Assembly (NCBI GenBank): GCA_027483425.1
Contig: JAIXUR010000578.1
Span: forward strand, 1-12,726
DNA length: 12,726 nt
Direction: 5' to 3'
DNA from: Cyanobacteriota bacterium
GTDB taxonomy: Bacteria > Cyanobacteriota > Cyanobacteriia > Phormidesmidales > Phormidesmidaceae
Part shown: piece by piece, positions 1 to 7,213 of the stretch
Layout: each line of letters opens with the position of its first letter
How positions within the stretch are numbered: the first letter of the stretch is position 1
The notes under the pieces: generated by a model
What the model saw: the letters and a program-made list of their open reading frames with translations, nothing else
What the model was told of the DNA's origin: nothing
Database searches by the model: none
Translations under genes and position numbers: made by a program

Positions 1-769
1 ACACTTGGGCATTGCCGATGCGATCGCCCTTGAGGCCAGATTTTTCAATTAAATCCCCCGCTGTGTATGGATAGGGATTGCGAAACACACTGCCACAGTT
101 GGGCAGGTCATAGGGCTGGGTAGCCCGCCGCTGGTTAAGACCCGCCAGAGTGTCGGCCACCACGATTTCGGGGTCGTGCCCTGGTTCCAGTTGCAAGGTG
201 GCCTCGAGCACGACTCGATGCCCGCCCTGTAGGGCTGAGGTGCGGTACTGAAAGCCCAAATCCCGAGGAAGCAGCTGCATTAACCGCTGTTCTTCTACCC
301 GCTCCAGGTCAACCACCAGCGTGGAAGCGAGTACATCGGCTGTGCAGCCGCCATGGGCACCGGCATTCATCACCACCGCCCCGCCCAGGGTGCCGGGAAT
401 CCCCACCGCCCACTCCAGGCCGCGCCAGCCGCGCTTGGCGGCCTTCCAGGCCAGGGTTGGCAGCGGTTCACCGGCGGCGACGGTGACACAACCCGCCTGG
501 TCAAACGTGGTTTTACGCCAGCGGCGGGTGCAAATGACTAGGCCAGCAATGCCGCGATCGCTAATCAGCAAATTTGACCCCGCCCCCAGCAGAGTCACCC
601 TCAGGCCGACGGCGATCGCCCAGTCTAAAACCTGCTCAAACTCGCTCTGGTGCCGGGGCATGGCTAACCATTCAGCGGCACCACCCACCCGAAAGGTGGT
701 TAGCGACTGCAGCGATACCTGTGGTTTTAGGCAAGCAAGATTAGGCACAACCCCAAGGGTTTGGTTCAT
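1..769 (-). CDS. murB: UDP-N-acetylmuramate dehydrogenase MurB (partial, C-terminus beyond left edge)
   Basis: MurB is the cytoplasmic FAD enzyme that uses NADPH to reduce UDP-GlcNAc-enolpyruvate to UDP-MurNAc in peptidoglycan precursor synthesis. About 256 codons are visible. Reading from the ATG at 769, the FAD-binding (PCMH-like) fold shows TTFRVGG near residue 25, then GAGSNLLISDRG, GLEWAVGIPGTLGGAV followed by MNAGAHGG, and YRTSAL. Near the window edge NCGSVFRNP carries the serine expected to protonate the enolpyruvyl intermediate. The family is usually about 300 residues, so roughly 45 C-terminal residues, including the conserved glutamate segment, lie outside the window. The gene follows murC on the same strand with a 58-base gap, the usual murC-murB order in cyanobacteria, and probably shares its transcript. 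Only a weak purine stretch (GGGG) precedes the start. The identification is secure; the exact start is likely but not proven. Confidence 0.96.
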   Translation of the reverse strand, partial: MNQTLGVVPNLACLKPQVSLQSLTTFRVGGAAEWLAMPRHQSEFEQVLDWAIAVGLRVTLLGAGSNLLISDRGIAGLVICTRRWRKTTFDQAGCVTVAAGEPLPTLAWKAAKRGWRGLEWAVGIPGTLGGAVVMNAGAHGGCTADVLASTLVVDLERVEEQRLMQLLPRDLGFQYRTSALQGGHRVVLEATLQLEPGHDPEIVVADTLAGLNQRRATQPYDLPNCGSVFRNPYPYTAGDLIEKSGLKGDRIGNAQV

Positions 770-828
770 GACCCCAGATCTCAACAATCGTTCCCCATCC
801 TAGCTAACCCCGTTGGGGTGGCCGTTGC

Positions 829-2376
829 TCAGCAGGCCTCTTGCAGCGACGGCACCTCTGCCTCTGCGTAGTAGGCCATCACCTGAGGAATAATCTGGTT
901 CAGATTGCCAGCGCCCATAAACATCACCAGGTCACCGGGCCGCAGGCTGTGCAGGAGGGTAGCCTGAATGTCGTCGAAGGTGTGACCATAGACAACCTTG
1001 GGGTGAGCCTGGGCCACTGAATCGGCCAGTTGGCGACCCGACACCCCAAAGGTGTTGCGCTCACCGGCACTGTAGATATCGGCCATGATCACCTGATCGG
1101 CATCGGCAAAGGCATCGGCAAAATCGTTGAGCAGAGCCGCCGTGCGGCTAAACCGGTGGGGCTGGAACACGGCTATAACCCGCCGTCCGTCGTGACTATA
1201 GCGACTATCGGCCAGGGTGGACGGCAGGGACTGGTCAGCCTTAGTGCGAGCGGCCGCCAGGGTGGCCCGAATTTCGCTGGGGTGGTGGGCATAGTCGTCA
1301 AAGAACTGAATACCGCTGTAGCTACCCCGGTGCTCAAACCGGCGACGGGCCCCACAGAACTGGCTCAAAATATCGGCAATATCGCCAAAGGCAATGCCCA
1401 GATGTCGCCCCACCGCAACCGCAGCCAGGGCGTTGCTGAGGTTGTGGCACCCCAGCACCCGCAGGTGCAGCCGTCCCAGGGGTTGACCCAGTTCCCAGAC
1501 GATAGCCGAGATGCCATCAGCCCCATACTGAACATCGGTGACGTGGTAGGTGGCGCCCGACTCGGGGTGCAAGCTGTAGGTCACCGTGGGGTTGAGCCTG
1601 GTACGCACCACCTCACAGTCAATGCTGGCCACCAATAGCCCACACTGACGCTGGAAGGTTTGAAAGGTCGCTACAACTTGGTCCAGATCACGATAGTGAT
1701 CGGTGTGGTCGAGCTCAATATTAGTGACTACCCCAATGGCTGCCGACAGCTTGGCCAGAGTGCCGTCTGATTCATCGGCCTCGGCCACTAAGTGGGGGCC
1801 TTGCCCGAGGCGAGCATTGCCACCCCAGCTCGATACCTCGCCGCCCACCACAATGGTGGGGTCGAGCCCAGCGTTGAGCAACAAATGGCCAATCATGCTG
1901 CTGGTGGTAGTTTTACCGTGGGTACCGGCCACGGCAATGCTGCTGTACTCACGAATCAGGGCCGCTAGCAGCTCGGAACGATGAAAAATTGGACAGCCCA
2001 GATCCAGGGCAGCCTGGTACTCAGGGTTACGAGGATCAATGGCCGTGGAACAAACCACCTGGGGAATCGCATCTCCAGCCCCGAGGGCGGTACCGATGGG
2101 GGACTCCAGGGCCAATCCGACCCCATAGGCACCTGATTCCCCTGACTCCACCAGGGAGGGAGACTGAATAAAGTAGCTGAGGTTAGCCGCCTCTTGCTGC
2201 CAAAAGATGTGAGCACCGGCCTCTTGCAGGCGACGGGTAATGTGAGTTAAGCGGAGATCAGACCCTGATACCGGTAGGTGGCGCTTGGTCAAAATGTAGG
2301 CCAGCGCCGACATGCCAATGCCCCCTATGCCAATGAAATGAAAGGGTCTGCCGGTAAAATCTACGGAATTCGGCAT
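829..2376 (-). CDS. murC: UDP-N-acetylmuramate--L-alanine ligase MurC
   Basis: MurC is the cytoplasmic ATP-dependent ligase that adds L-alanine to UDP-MurNAc, the first amino-acid step of the peptidoglycan stem peptide. The 515-residue protein shows the three Mur-ligase domains: an N-terminal Rossmann motif GIGGIGM (16-22), the ATP P-loop GTHGKTTT (151-158) with EADESDGT (199-206) and NIELDHTDHY (219-228), and a C-terminal domain with DDYAHHPSEI (360-369). The reading frame is open nine codons further upstream, but I place the start at the ATG at 2376 because AAAGGAG lies seven bases before it and the glycine motif then sits at the usual distance from the N-terminus. Residues about 65-103, between the UDP-binding motif and the NPEY segment, form a longer, variable loop than in E. 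coli MurC. The gene is first in a murC-murB unit, divergent from gap2. Confidence 0.97.
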   Translation of the reverse strand: MPNSVDFTGRPFHFIGIGGIGMSALAYILTKRHLPVSGSDLRLTHITRRLQEAGAHIFWQQEAANLSYFIQSPSLVESGESGAYGVGLALESPIGTALGAGDAIPQVVCSTAIDPRNPEYQAALDLGCPIFHRSELLAALIREYSSIAVAGTHGKTTTSSMIGHLLLNAGLDPTIVVGGEVSSWGGNARLGQGPHLVAEADESDGTLAKLSAAIGVVTNIELDHTDHYRDLDQVVATFQTFQRQCGLLVASIDCEVVRTRLNPTVTYSLHPESGATYHVTDVQYGADGISAIVWELGQPLGRLHLRVLGCHNLSNALAAVAVGRHLGIAFGDIADILSQFCGARRRFEHRGSYSGIQFFDDYAHHPSEIRATLAAARTKADQSLPSTLADSRYSHDGRRVIAVFQPHRFSRTAALLNDFADAFADADQVIMADIYSAGERNTFGVSGRQLADSVAQAHPKVVYGHTFDDIQATLLHSLRPGDLVMFMGAGNLNQIIPQVMAYYAEAEVPSLQEAC

Positions 2377-2383
2377 TGTTAAA

Positions 2384-2390
2384 CTCCTTT
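2384..2390 (-). promoter_or_regulatory. Ribosome binding site of murC
   Basis: AAAGGAG on the minus strand lies seven bases before the ATG at 2376. It is one of the two best Shine-Dalgarno matches in the window and decides the murC start in favour of this ATG over the in-frame alternative at 2403. Confidence 0.8.
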
Positions 2391-2420
2391 GAACACACAC
2401 CACACCAAGTGTCAGGCGTA

Positions 2421-2429
2421 ATCATAGCA
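2421..2429 (-). promoter_or_regulatory. Candidate extended -10 promoter element for murC-murB
   Basis: The minus strand reads TGCTATGAT, an extended -10 (TGN followed by TATGAT, five of six matches to TATAAT), about 45 bases before the murC start. No good -35 hexamer is found at 17-18 bases spacing, which an extended -10 can tolerate. This is a pattern match only. Confidence 0.35.
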
Positions 2430-2779
2430 AGAATTACCGAATTGGCCTAAACATCACCACTAGCCGACCCCGATGACGGCCCAGCCCCCCCTAAGGGGCT
2501 CAGACCAGGGCTAAACCGATCGGCAGCAGCGTCCTAGCAATCCTTGAGATCCCGACTGCACCAGGATATTAACTGCTTTGCATCCCAGCCATATCCTAGG
2601 CAGGGTCGTGTTTAGCGACTCTTCTTATAGGATGTGTTTCTAGAAAAGAGATGCCCAAGGGCGGCATATCAATATTCTATGTCAACCGAATAAACAGAGT
2701 AGAAATACTTATGCTAATTCCGCAGATTGATCCCCACCAGCGGCCGCAAAAGATGCATCGCCCACAATTCATAGATTGA

Positions 2780-2808
2780 TTGACGATTTTTGCGGGTATT
2801 GATAGATT
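2780..2808 (+). promoter_or_regulatory. Candidate sigma-70-type promoter for gap2
   Basis: TTGACG (2780-2785) and TAGATT (2803-2808) are separated by exactly 17 bases, giving five of six and four of six matches to the -35 and -10 consensus. The implied 5' leader to the GTG at 2911 is about 95 bases. A second possible -10, TATTAT at 2852-2857, has no matching -35. Mapping of transcript ends would decide between them. Confidence 0.35.
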
Positions 2809-2910
2809 CAGTTCAATGGACGGCCCCTATAAAGTGGATCATGCTTTGCGATATTATGGTGTCGTCTAAGAATAGATACCTAGTCCGACTACAACAGAGG
2901 GTTAAACGCA

Positions 2911-3924
2911 GTGGTTAGAGTAGCAATTAATGGTTTTGGCCGCATTGGCCGTAATTTTCTGCGCTGCTGGTTGACGCGCGAAAACAGCCAGCTTGAGGTG
3001 GTAGCTATTAACGATACGTCTGATCCTAAGACTAATTCCCACCTGCTGAAGTACGATTCGATGCTGGGCCGCTTGGATGCCGACATCAGCGCGGGGGAAG
3101 ATACCCTGATTGTCAATGGCAAAACCATTAAGTGCTACTCCGATCGCAACCCCAACAACCTGCCCTGGGCCGCCTGGGACGTTGACCTAGTGATTGAGTC
3201 GACTGGGGTATTCGTGAGCGAAGAGGGTGCCTCTCGCCACATTGAAGCGGGCGCTAAAAAGGTGCTGATCACGGCACCGGGTAAAGGCGGCGGCATTGGC
3301 ACCTACGTGATGGGTGTCAACCACGCAGACTACACCCACGACAAGCACAACGTGGTCAGCAATGCCAGCTGTACCACCAACTGCCTCGCCCCTGTGGTGA
3401 AGGTGCTCCACGAGAACTTTGGCATCATCAAGGGTGCCATGACCACCACCCACAGCTACACCGGCGACCAGCGCCTGCTCGATGCTAGCCACCGCGACCT
3501 GCGCCGGGCTCGGGCGGCGGCGCTCAACATTGTGCCCACCACCACTGGGGCCGCCCAGGCTGTGGCGCTGGTCATCCCTGAAATGGCCGGCAAGCTCAAT
3601 GGTATTGCCCTGCGGGTGCCTACTCCCAACGTATCGGTGGTTGACCTGGTGATTCAGGTCGAAAAGCCCGCGATCGCTGAGCAGGTCAATGAAATCCTGA
3701 AGTCTGCCGCCGAAGGCCACATGAAGGGCATTCTGGGCTATAGCGATCTGCCGCTGGTGTCTAGCGACTACCGCAAGACCGATGATTCGTCCATTGTTGA
3801 CGCTAGTCTGACCATGGTGATGGGCGGCGACATGGTTAAAGTCATTGCCTGGTACGACAATGAGTGGGGCTATAGCCAGCGGGTAGTTGATCTGGCCGAG
3901 CTGATGGCCACCCATTGGAAATAG
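2911..3924 (+). CDS. gap2: Photosynthetic-type glyceraldehyde-3-phosphate dehydrogenase (Gap2)
   Basis: This enzyme reduces 1,3-bisphosphoglycerate to glyceraldehyde-3-phosphate in the Calvin cycle, in the cytoplasm; in cyanobacteria it also works in gluconeogenesis. The 337-residue protein is full length. NGFGRIGRN (7-15) opens the NAD(P)-binding Rossmann fold. SNASCTTNC holds the catalytic Cys154, with the partner His181 in TTTHSYTGDQ. The stretch DASHRDLRRARAAALN (191-206), with Ala-Ser where strictly NAD-dependent enzymes have Leu-Pro, is typical of the dual NADPH/NADH plastid GapA/B and cyanobacterial Gap2 type. The start is a GTG at 2911: translation from it gives the canonical MVRVAINGFGRIGRN N-terminus, and AGAGG lies about ten bases upstream. 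The gene is divergent from murC and ends in a strong terminator, so it is probably monocistronic. Codon use is strongly biased, as for a highly expressed gene. Confidence 0.97.
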   Translation: MVRVAINGFGRIGRNFLRCWLTRENSQLEVVAINDTSDPKTNSHLLKYDSMLGRLDADISAGEDTLIVNGKTIKCYSDRNPNNLPWAAWDVDLVIESTGVFVSEEGASRHIEAGAKKVLITAPGKGGGIGTYVMGVNHADYTHDKHNVVSNASCTTNCLAPVVKVLHENFGIIKGAMTTTHSYTGDQRLLDASHRDLRRARAAALNIVPTTTGAAQAVALVIPEMAGKLNGIALRVPTPNVSVVDLVIQVEKPAIAEQVNEILKSAAEGHMKGILGYSDLPLVSSDYRKTDDSSIVDASLTMVMGGDMVKVIAWYDNEWGYSQRVVDLAELMATHWK

Positions 3925-3957
3925 TTCAGGGCCCTAATGATGGGCGATTAACTCAAT

Positions 3958-3991
3958 AAAAAAGGGGGCGCAAGGTTTGCGCCCCTTTTTT
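3958..3991. terminator. Bidirectional intrinsic terminator between gap2 and the TPR gene
   Basis: GGGGCGCAA (3965-3973) pairs with TTGCGCCCC (3977-3985), nine perfect pairs with a three-base loop. A six-base A run lies on the left and a six-base T run on the right. On the plus strand the T run terminates gap2; on the minus strand the A run reads as T and would terminate the convergent TPR gene. Confidence 0.92.
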
Positions 3992-4023
3992 ATTGCAATA
4001 TCTCGAGAGGGAAGTTATCTGGA

Positions 4024-4980
4024 CTAGACCGAGGTAAATTCGGGCCATATGGCGGCCACTCGGGCGTCGCTGAGGGCTGCGTAGCTGCGCTTTAGATCGT
4101 CGAGTAGGGTGGCGGCACCGCGGGTGTCCCCGAGGGCACAGGCGATGGAGAGATGGTTCTGAAGGTGCACAATCGCCTGATTATGATCGCCGATCGCGAT
4201 GCTGGCCCGGGTGAGCTGGGTGAGAATGCGGCGAGTGGTGTGGTTGTCTACGACCCCTTCGCCGTTTTCGCTGAGGGCCATAAAGCGTTTGTAACAGTCG
4301 ATGGCCTGGGTATGATCTCGCAGGGTGAGGTAGGTGTTGCCCAGGTTTTGTAAAATCTGGAGCTGCGTGGCGCGATCGCCTAGGGTAGTGGCCATCAGCA
4401 AGCTGGCCTCGTAGAGGGTGGCGGCCTGGTGGGTGAGCCCCTTGGCTCGGTAGACCATGGCCAAGTTGTTGAGCGATCGCATTTCACCAGCGCGATCGCC
4501 CCGTTTCTTAGCGATGTTTAAACTCTGGCCCATGTAGTCCAAGGCTCGCTGGAGGTTGCCCAGGTGGCGGTAGGTGTTGCCCAGGTGCTCCAAAGCCTGT
4601 TGAATCATGTCTTCATCGCCCAGGCCACGGACTACCATCAGACACTGGCGTCCGTAGTCGGCCGCCCCCAGGTAATCGGCCATCCGATAATACAGGTGAG
4701 CCAGGGTCAGCAGCACCTTGGCCTGACGCGGTTTGTCTCCCAGATTGCGGTAGCCATGGAGGGCCTGCTTCAGAAACGCCAGGGCCGGTTTGTACTGTCC
4801 CCGACGCAGATGGGCTGACCCTCGCTTCAGCCACTGGGCCGCTTCTGCCGCCTGACGCTGTTGATAGCCCTCGGCGATGCGCTCAGCCTGGGCCAGCAGA
4901 GATGGATCCCGAGGCAAACGCACGGTGGCATCGTCGGCAAGAATATAGGTGGACCGCATGGAAGGCATAGAGGAAGTCAT
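4024..4980 (-). CDS. TPR-repeat protein, function unknown
   Basis: The roughly 318-residue protein is built almost entirely of tetratricopeptide repeats, helical hairpins that act as protein-protein scaffolds. About six repeats of 38-40 residues can be picked out from near residue 50 to the C-terminus. Typical pieces are RGSAHLRRGQYKPALAFLKQAL, ALEHLGNTYRHLGNLQRALDYM, LNNLAMVYRAKGLTHQAATLYE and LQNLGNTYLTLRDHTQAIDCY; the LGNTY and D-R-A-x linker pattern resembles the GPSM2/LGN-like TPR class. No signal peptide, membrane segment or catalytic domain is visible, so it is probably a cytoplasmic adaptor. The start is uncertain: GTG at 5001 and ATGs at 4980, 4968 and 4959 are all in frame and none has a clear ribosome site. 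It converges on gap2 across a shared terminator. Its own upstream region holds two tandem copies of an inverted-repeat element. Confidence 0.85.
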   Translation of the reverse strand: MTSSMPSMRSTYILADDATVRLPRDPSLLAQAERIAEGYQQRQAAEAAQWLKRGSAHLRRGQYKPALAFLKQALHGYRNLGDKPRQAKVLLTLAHLYYRMADYLGAADYGRQCLMVVRGLGDEDMIQQALEHLGNTYRHLGNLQRALDYMGQSLNIAKKRGDRAGEMRSLNNLAMVYRAKGLTHQAATLYEASLLMATTLGDRATQLQILQNLGNTYLTLRDHTQAIDCYKRFMALSENGEGVVDNHTTRRILTQLTRASIAIGDHNQAIVHLQNHLSIACALGDTRGAATLLDDLKRSYAALSDARVAAIWPEFTSV

Positions 4981-5060
4981 AGGCCGAAGCCGCAGAACCA
5001 CTGCGGTAGCAGTTAACGGATGGTCATTGCCATGAAGGCAGCTGGAGCGCTCACGATGCG

Positions 5061-5165
5061 TTAAGGGTATTCCATCTCCAAAACGTCCTGGTCAAGGCGA
5101 CTAACTCGGCCCCTGGGGCGGGTTCCTATAAACCCTGGGATACCCTTTGGCCAGAACACCCTAAG
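5061..5165. repeat. Element copy A: ~100 bp repeat with terminal inverted repeats
   Basis: The left end TTAAGGGTATTC and right end GAACACCCTAAG are inverted repeats of each other (nine of twelve pairs for this copy, ten of twelve against the CTAAGGGTATTC form of copy B). The interior shares AACGTCCTGGTCA and AACTCGGCCCC exactly with copy C at 8546-8657. The right end overlaps the left end of copy B. There is no open frame inside. It resembles a MITE or small palindromic repeat, but I cannot name the family. Confidence 0.75.
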
Positions 5166-5174
5166 GGTATCCCA
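5136..5174. repeat. 12-bp perfect inverted repeat across the junction of copies A and B
   Basis: TGGGATACCCTT (5136-5147) pairs perfectly with AAGGGTATCCCA (5163-5174) around a 15-base loop. The left arm is near the end of copy A and the right arm is the start of copy B. No T run follows on either strand, so it is not a standard intrinsic terminator. It could form a strong RNA hairpin or a cruciform. Confidence 0.75.
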
Positions 5175-5265
5175 ACTAAAAAAGATCCCTGCCAAGGACG
5201 CGAACTCGGCCCGTTGAACCGGTCGTGGCGAGTCCCGGATAGGTATTGAGTTGGAACACCCTCAT
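5161..5265. repeat. Element copy B: second tandem copy, exactly 100 bp downstream
   Basis: It starts with CTAAGGGTATCC and ends near GAACACCCTCAT. Aligned to copy A at a fixed offset of 100 bases it matches at about 60 per cent of positions without gaps, with the two ends and the AACTCGGCCC core best conserved. The interior has diverged more than between A and C, so the tandem pair is not a recent duplication. Confidence 0.7.
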
Positions 5266-5436
5266 CGTAGTCTTAATCGTAGGTTTATGTTTCCCCAGGG
5301 GACACCGTGCATTCACGACATCTGGTTTAGTGAATACCCTAGCACCTGCGCAAATTAACTGATACCTGGGCGCAACCTAGGCGCAATGGCGGCGGCATTG
5401 AAGCCATGGCTAAACCAGGATGTCGCCCCAGACCTG

Positions 5437-5461
5437 GCCTTTATGAAGCCTTTTTGAAGCC
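5437..5461 (+). repeat. 11-bp tandem repeat
   Basis: GCCTTTATGAA (5437-5447) is followed directly by GCCTTTTTGAA (5448-5458) and a further GCC. One base differs between the two full units. Confidence 0.7.
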
Positions 5462-5482
5462 CTCGGTGGTCCTACCGAGCCC

Positions 5483-5526
5483 GTTCCAGCTTTGCCCCGT
5501 TCAGCTTTGCCCCGTTCAGCTTTGGG
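5483..5526 (+). repeat. 15-bp tandem repeat, almost three units
   Basis: GTTCCAGCTTTGCCCC (16 bases), then GTTCAGCTTTGCCCC (15), then GTTCAGCTTTGGG. If the upstream TTG at 5492 were the true start, this repeat would encode a duplicated PRSAL at the N-terminus of the radical SAM protein. Confidence 0.8.
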
Positions 5527-5575
5527 TCACCAGCCCTGGGTTAACAGCACCCCCACTGATTACACTGGAGAGGCC

Positions 5576-7213
5576 TTGTTCTTAGCCCTGCCCGTGCCCC
5601 CCCTTCCGCTTCAAGACGAAACCCTGCTGTTTGAGCCCACGGCGCCCCACGACGATGCGCTGTCGGTAGTCTTCGCTTTTCCCAACGAGTACAGCGTGGG
5701 CATTACCAGTTTGGGCTACCAGGTGGTTTGGGCTACCCTGGCCCGCCGAGCAGACCTCAGGGTCAGCCGGTTGTTTACCGATGGCCATGAGCCGCTGCCG
5801 TCCTGGGTTGATGTCCTGGGCTTCTCCCTCTCCTGGGAACTCGACTACGGCAACCTGCTCACCCTGCTAGAGCAGCTCGATATTCCGATCATGGCGGGCG
5901 ATCGCGACGCTGACCATCCGTTAGTCTTCGGCGGTGGCCCGGTGCTGACGGCTAACCCTGAGCCCTTTGCTGACTTCTTCGACATCATTTTGCTGGGGGA
6001 TGGGGAGACCCTACTTGATGATTTCTGTGACGCGCTGGTTGATCTAAAACCCGCGTCCCGCACCGAAACCCTGCGCCGTCTGGCCAGGGTCCCAGGGGTT
6101 TACGTGCCTTCGCTCTATGCGGTCAGCTACGACAGCCCGACCGGCGGCGTTCGGGCCATTCACCCGGTGGATGTAGACATCCCCGCCACGGTTCAAAAGC
6201 AGACCTACCGAGGCAATGTGCTGTCGGCCTCTACCGTCGTCACCCCCCACGCCGCCTGGGAAAACATCTTTATGGTGGAGGTGGTGCGCAGTTGCCCCGA
6301 GATGTGCCGCTTTTGCCTGGCCAGCTACCTCACCCTTCCCTTTCGCACCGCCAGTCTAGACGACTCCCTGATCCCTGCCATTGAGCAGGGTTTAAGCGTC
6401 ACCAATCGGCTGGGGTTGCTGGGGGCCTCTGTCACCCAACATCCAGAGTTTGCCACCCTGCTCGACTACCTCAACCGTCCCCAGTTCGATGACGTGCGTC
6501 TGAGCATTGCCTCGGTGCGCACCAACACGGTCACCCCGGAGTTGGCCGCCACCCTCACCCGCCACGATACCCGCTCTATCACCATTGCGATCGAAAGTGG
6601 GTCGGAGCGGGTCAGACAGATTGTCAACAAAAAGCTCGAAACCGACGACATTGAGCAGGCGGCTATTAACGCTAAGGCCGGGGGGCTGAGCGCCATGAAG
6701 CTCTACGGCATGGCGGGCATACCGGGGGAAACCCAGGCCGATCTGGAGCAAACCGTGGCCCTCATGCTCCGACTGAAGAAAGCGACTCCTGGTTTGCGCC
6801 TGACCCTGGGATGCAGCACCTTTGTCCCCAAGGCCCATACTCCGTTTCAGTGGTGTGGGGTCAATCGAGAGGCTGAAAAGCGACTCCAGTATCTGCAAAA
6901 GCATCTGCGCTCCAAGGGCATTGATTTTCGCCCCGAGAGCTACAACTGGTCGGTGATCCAGGCGTTGATCTCCCGGGGCGATCGCCGCCTCGGCCCGGTA
7001 CTCGAGCGGGCGCGCCACTACGGCGACTCCCTGGGCAGCTACCGCCGCGCTTTTAAGGATTTCCAAGGTCAGATTCCACCGCTGGAGTACTATGTCCACG
7101 CTGACTGGGCCCTAGACCAGCCCCTGCCGTGGGATCATCTGCTGGGGCCACTGCCCAAGGCTACGCTCCAAAAGCACTTTGAGGCGGCTGGGGTGGGGGC
7201 AGTGGTGGTGTAG
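5576..7213 (+). CDS. B12-binding-like radical SAM protein, uncharacterised
   Basis: The 545-residue protein carries the radical SAM signature CPEMCRFC (Cys240, Cys244, Cys247; CxxxCxxC), whose three cysteines would bind a 4Fe-4S cluster that cleaves S-adenosylmethionine. Residues about 30-190 form a Rossmann-like domain resembling cobalamin-binding modules of such enzymes (FPNEYSVGITSLGYQVVW, then VFGGGPVLTANPEPFADFFD and LLGDGETLLDDF). I do not see the DxHxxG motif, so B12 binding is unproven. After the cluster come the usual barrel features AIESGSERVRQIVNKKL and LYGMAGIPGETQADLEQTV. Substrate and product are unknown. No ATG exists at the N-terminus; I prefer the TTG at 5576 because GGAG and GAGG lie just upstream and the conserved part begins soon after. 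A TTG at 5492 would add 28 repeat-encoded residues. The gene appears to stand alone, with a G-rich repeat directly after its stop. Confidence 0.85.
   Translation: MFLALPVPPLPLQDETLLFEPTAPHDDALSVVFAFPNEYSVGITSLGYQVVWATLARRADLRVSRLFTDGHEPLPSWVDVLGFSLSWELDYGNLLTLLEQLDIPIMAGDRDADHPLVFGGGPVLTANPEPFADFFDIILLGDGETLLDDFCDALVDLKPASRTETLRRLARVPGVYVPSLYAVSYDSPTGGVRAIHPVDVDIPATVQKQTYRGNVLSASTVVTPHAAWENIFMVEVVRSCPEMCRFCLASYLTLPFRTASLDDSLIPAIEQGLSVTNRLGLLGASVTQHPEFATLLDYLNRPQFDDVRLSIASVRTNTVTPELAATLTRHDTRSITIAIESGSERVRQIVNKKLETDDIEQAAINAKAGGLSAMKLYGMAGIPGETQADLEQTVALMLRLKKATPGLRLTLGCSTFVPKAHTPFQWCGVNREAEKRLQYLQKHLRSKGIDFRPESYNWSVIQALISRGDRRLGPVLERARHYGDSLGSYRRAFKDFQGQIPPLEYYVHADWALDQPLPWDHLLGPLPKATLQKHFEAAGVGAVVV

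Larger units (their letters stand above)
2404..2910. other. Non-coding region between divergent murC and gap2
   Basis: About 0.5 kb with no convincing reading frame. It must hold the promoters of both murC-murB (leftward) and gap2 (rightward). The part next to gap2 (about 2620-2880) is clearly AT-richer than the coding DNA around it, as expected for a promoter. A small hairpin, AGCCCC (2483-2488) against GGGGCT (2495-2500), lies in the murC-proximal half. No copy of the terminal-inverted-repeat element found elsewhere in the window is present here. I could not identify a convincing NtcA or other operator by eye. Confidence 0.6.
5266..5575. other. Non-coding DNA upstream of the radical SAM gene
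   Basis: About 310 bases without a credible gene. GAATACCCTAG at 5332-5342 matches the right-hand end of the inverted-repeat element and may be a remnant. A hairpin CTCGGT (5462-5467) against ACCGAG (5474-5479) and two short tandem repeats, listed separately, lie in the last 140 bases. The frame of the radical SAM gene stays open back to a TTG at 5492, so the last 84 bases could be coding. I see no convincing promoter. Confidence 0.5.

Noticed and set aside
321..803. 160-codon plus-strand frame opposite murB
   Set aside because: It is antisense to a murB frame with all family motifs, and its translation is a low-information Pro/Ala/Arg/Thr-rich shadow.
2050..2190. Insertion in MurC as a foreign element
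   Set aside because: The extra loop residues lie in a region of MurC that varies in length among cyanobacteria, and the DNA shows no repeat or composition break.
3187..3915. 242-codon minus-strand frame opposite gap2
   Set aside because: A His/Gly/Val-rich shadow caused by the strong codon bias of gap2; no motif and no ribosome site.
5061..5265. CRISPR array
   Set aside because: Only two tandem units about 100 bases long, diverged throughout, with no short conserved repeat separating unique spacers and no cas genes nearby.
6392..7099. 235-codon minus-strand frame opposite the radical SAM gene
   Set aside because: Antisense shadow of a well-supported gene; no domain recognisable.
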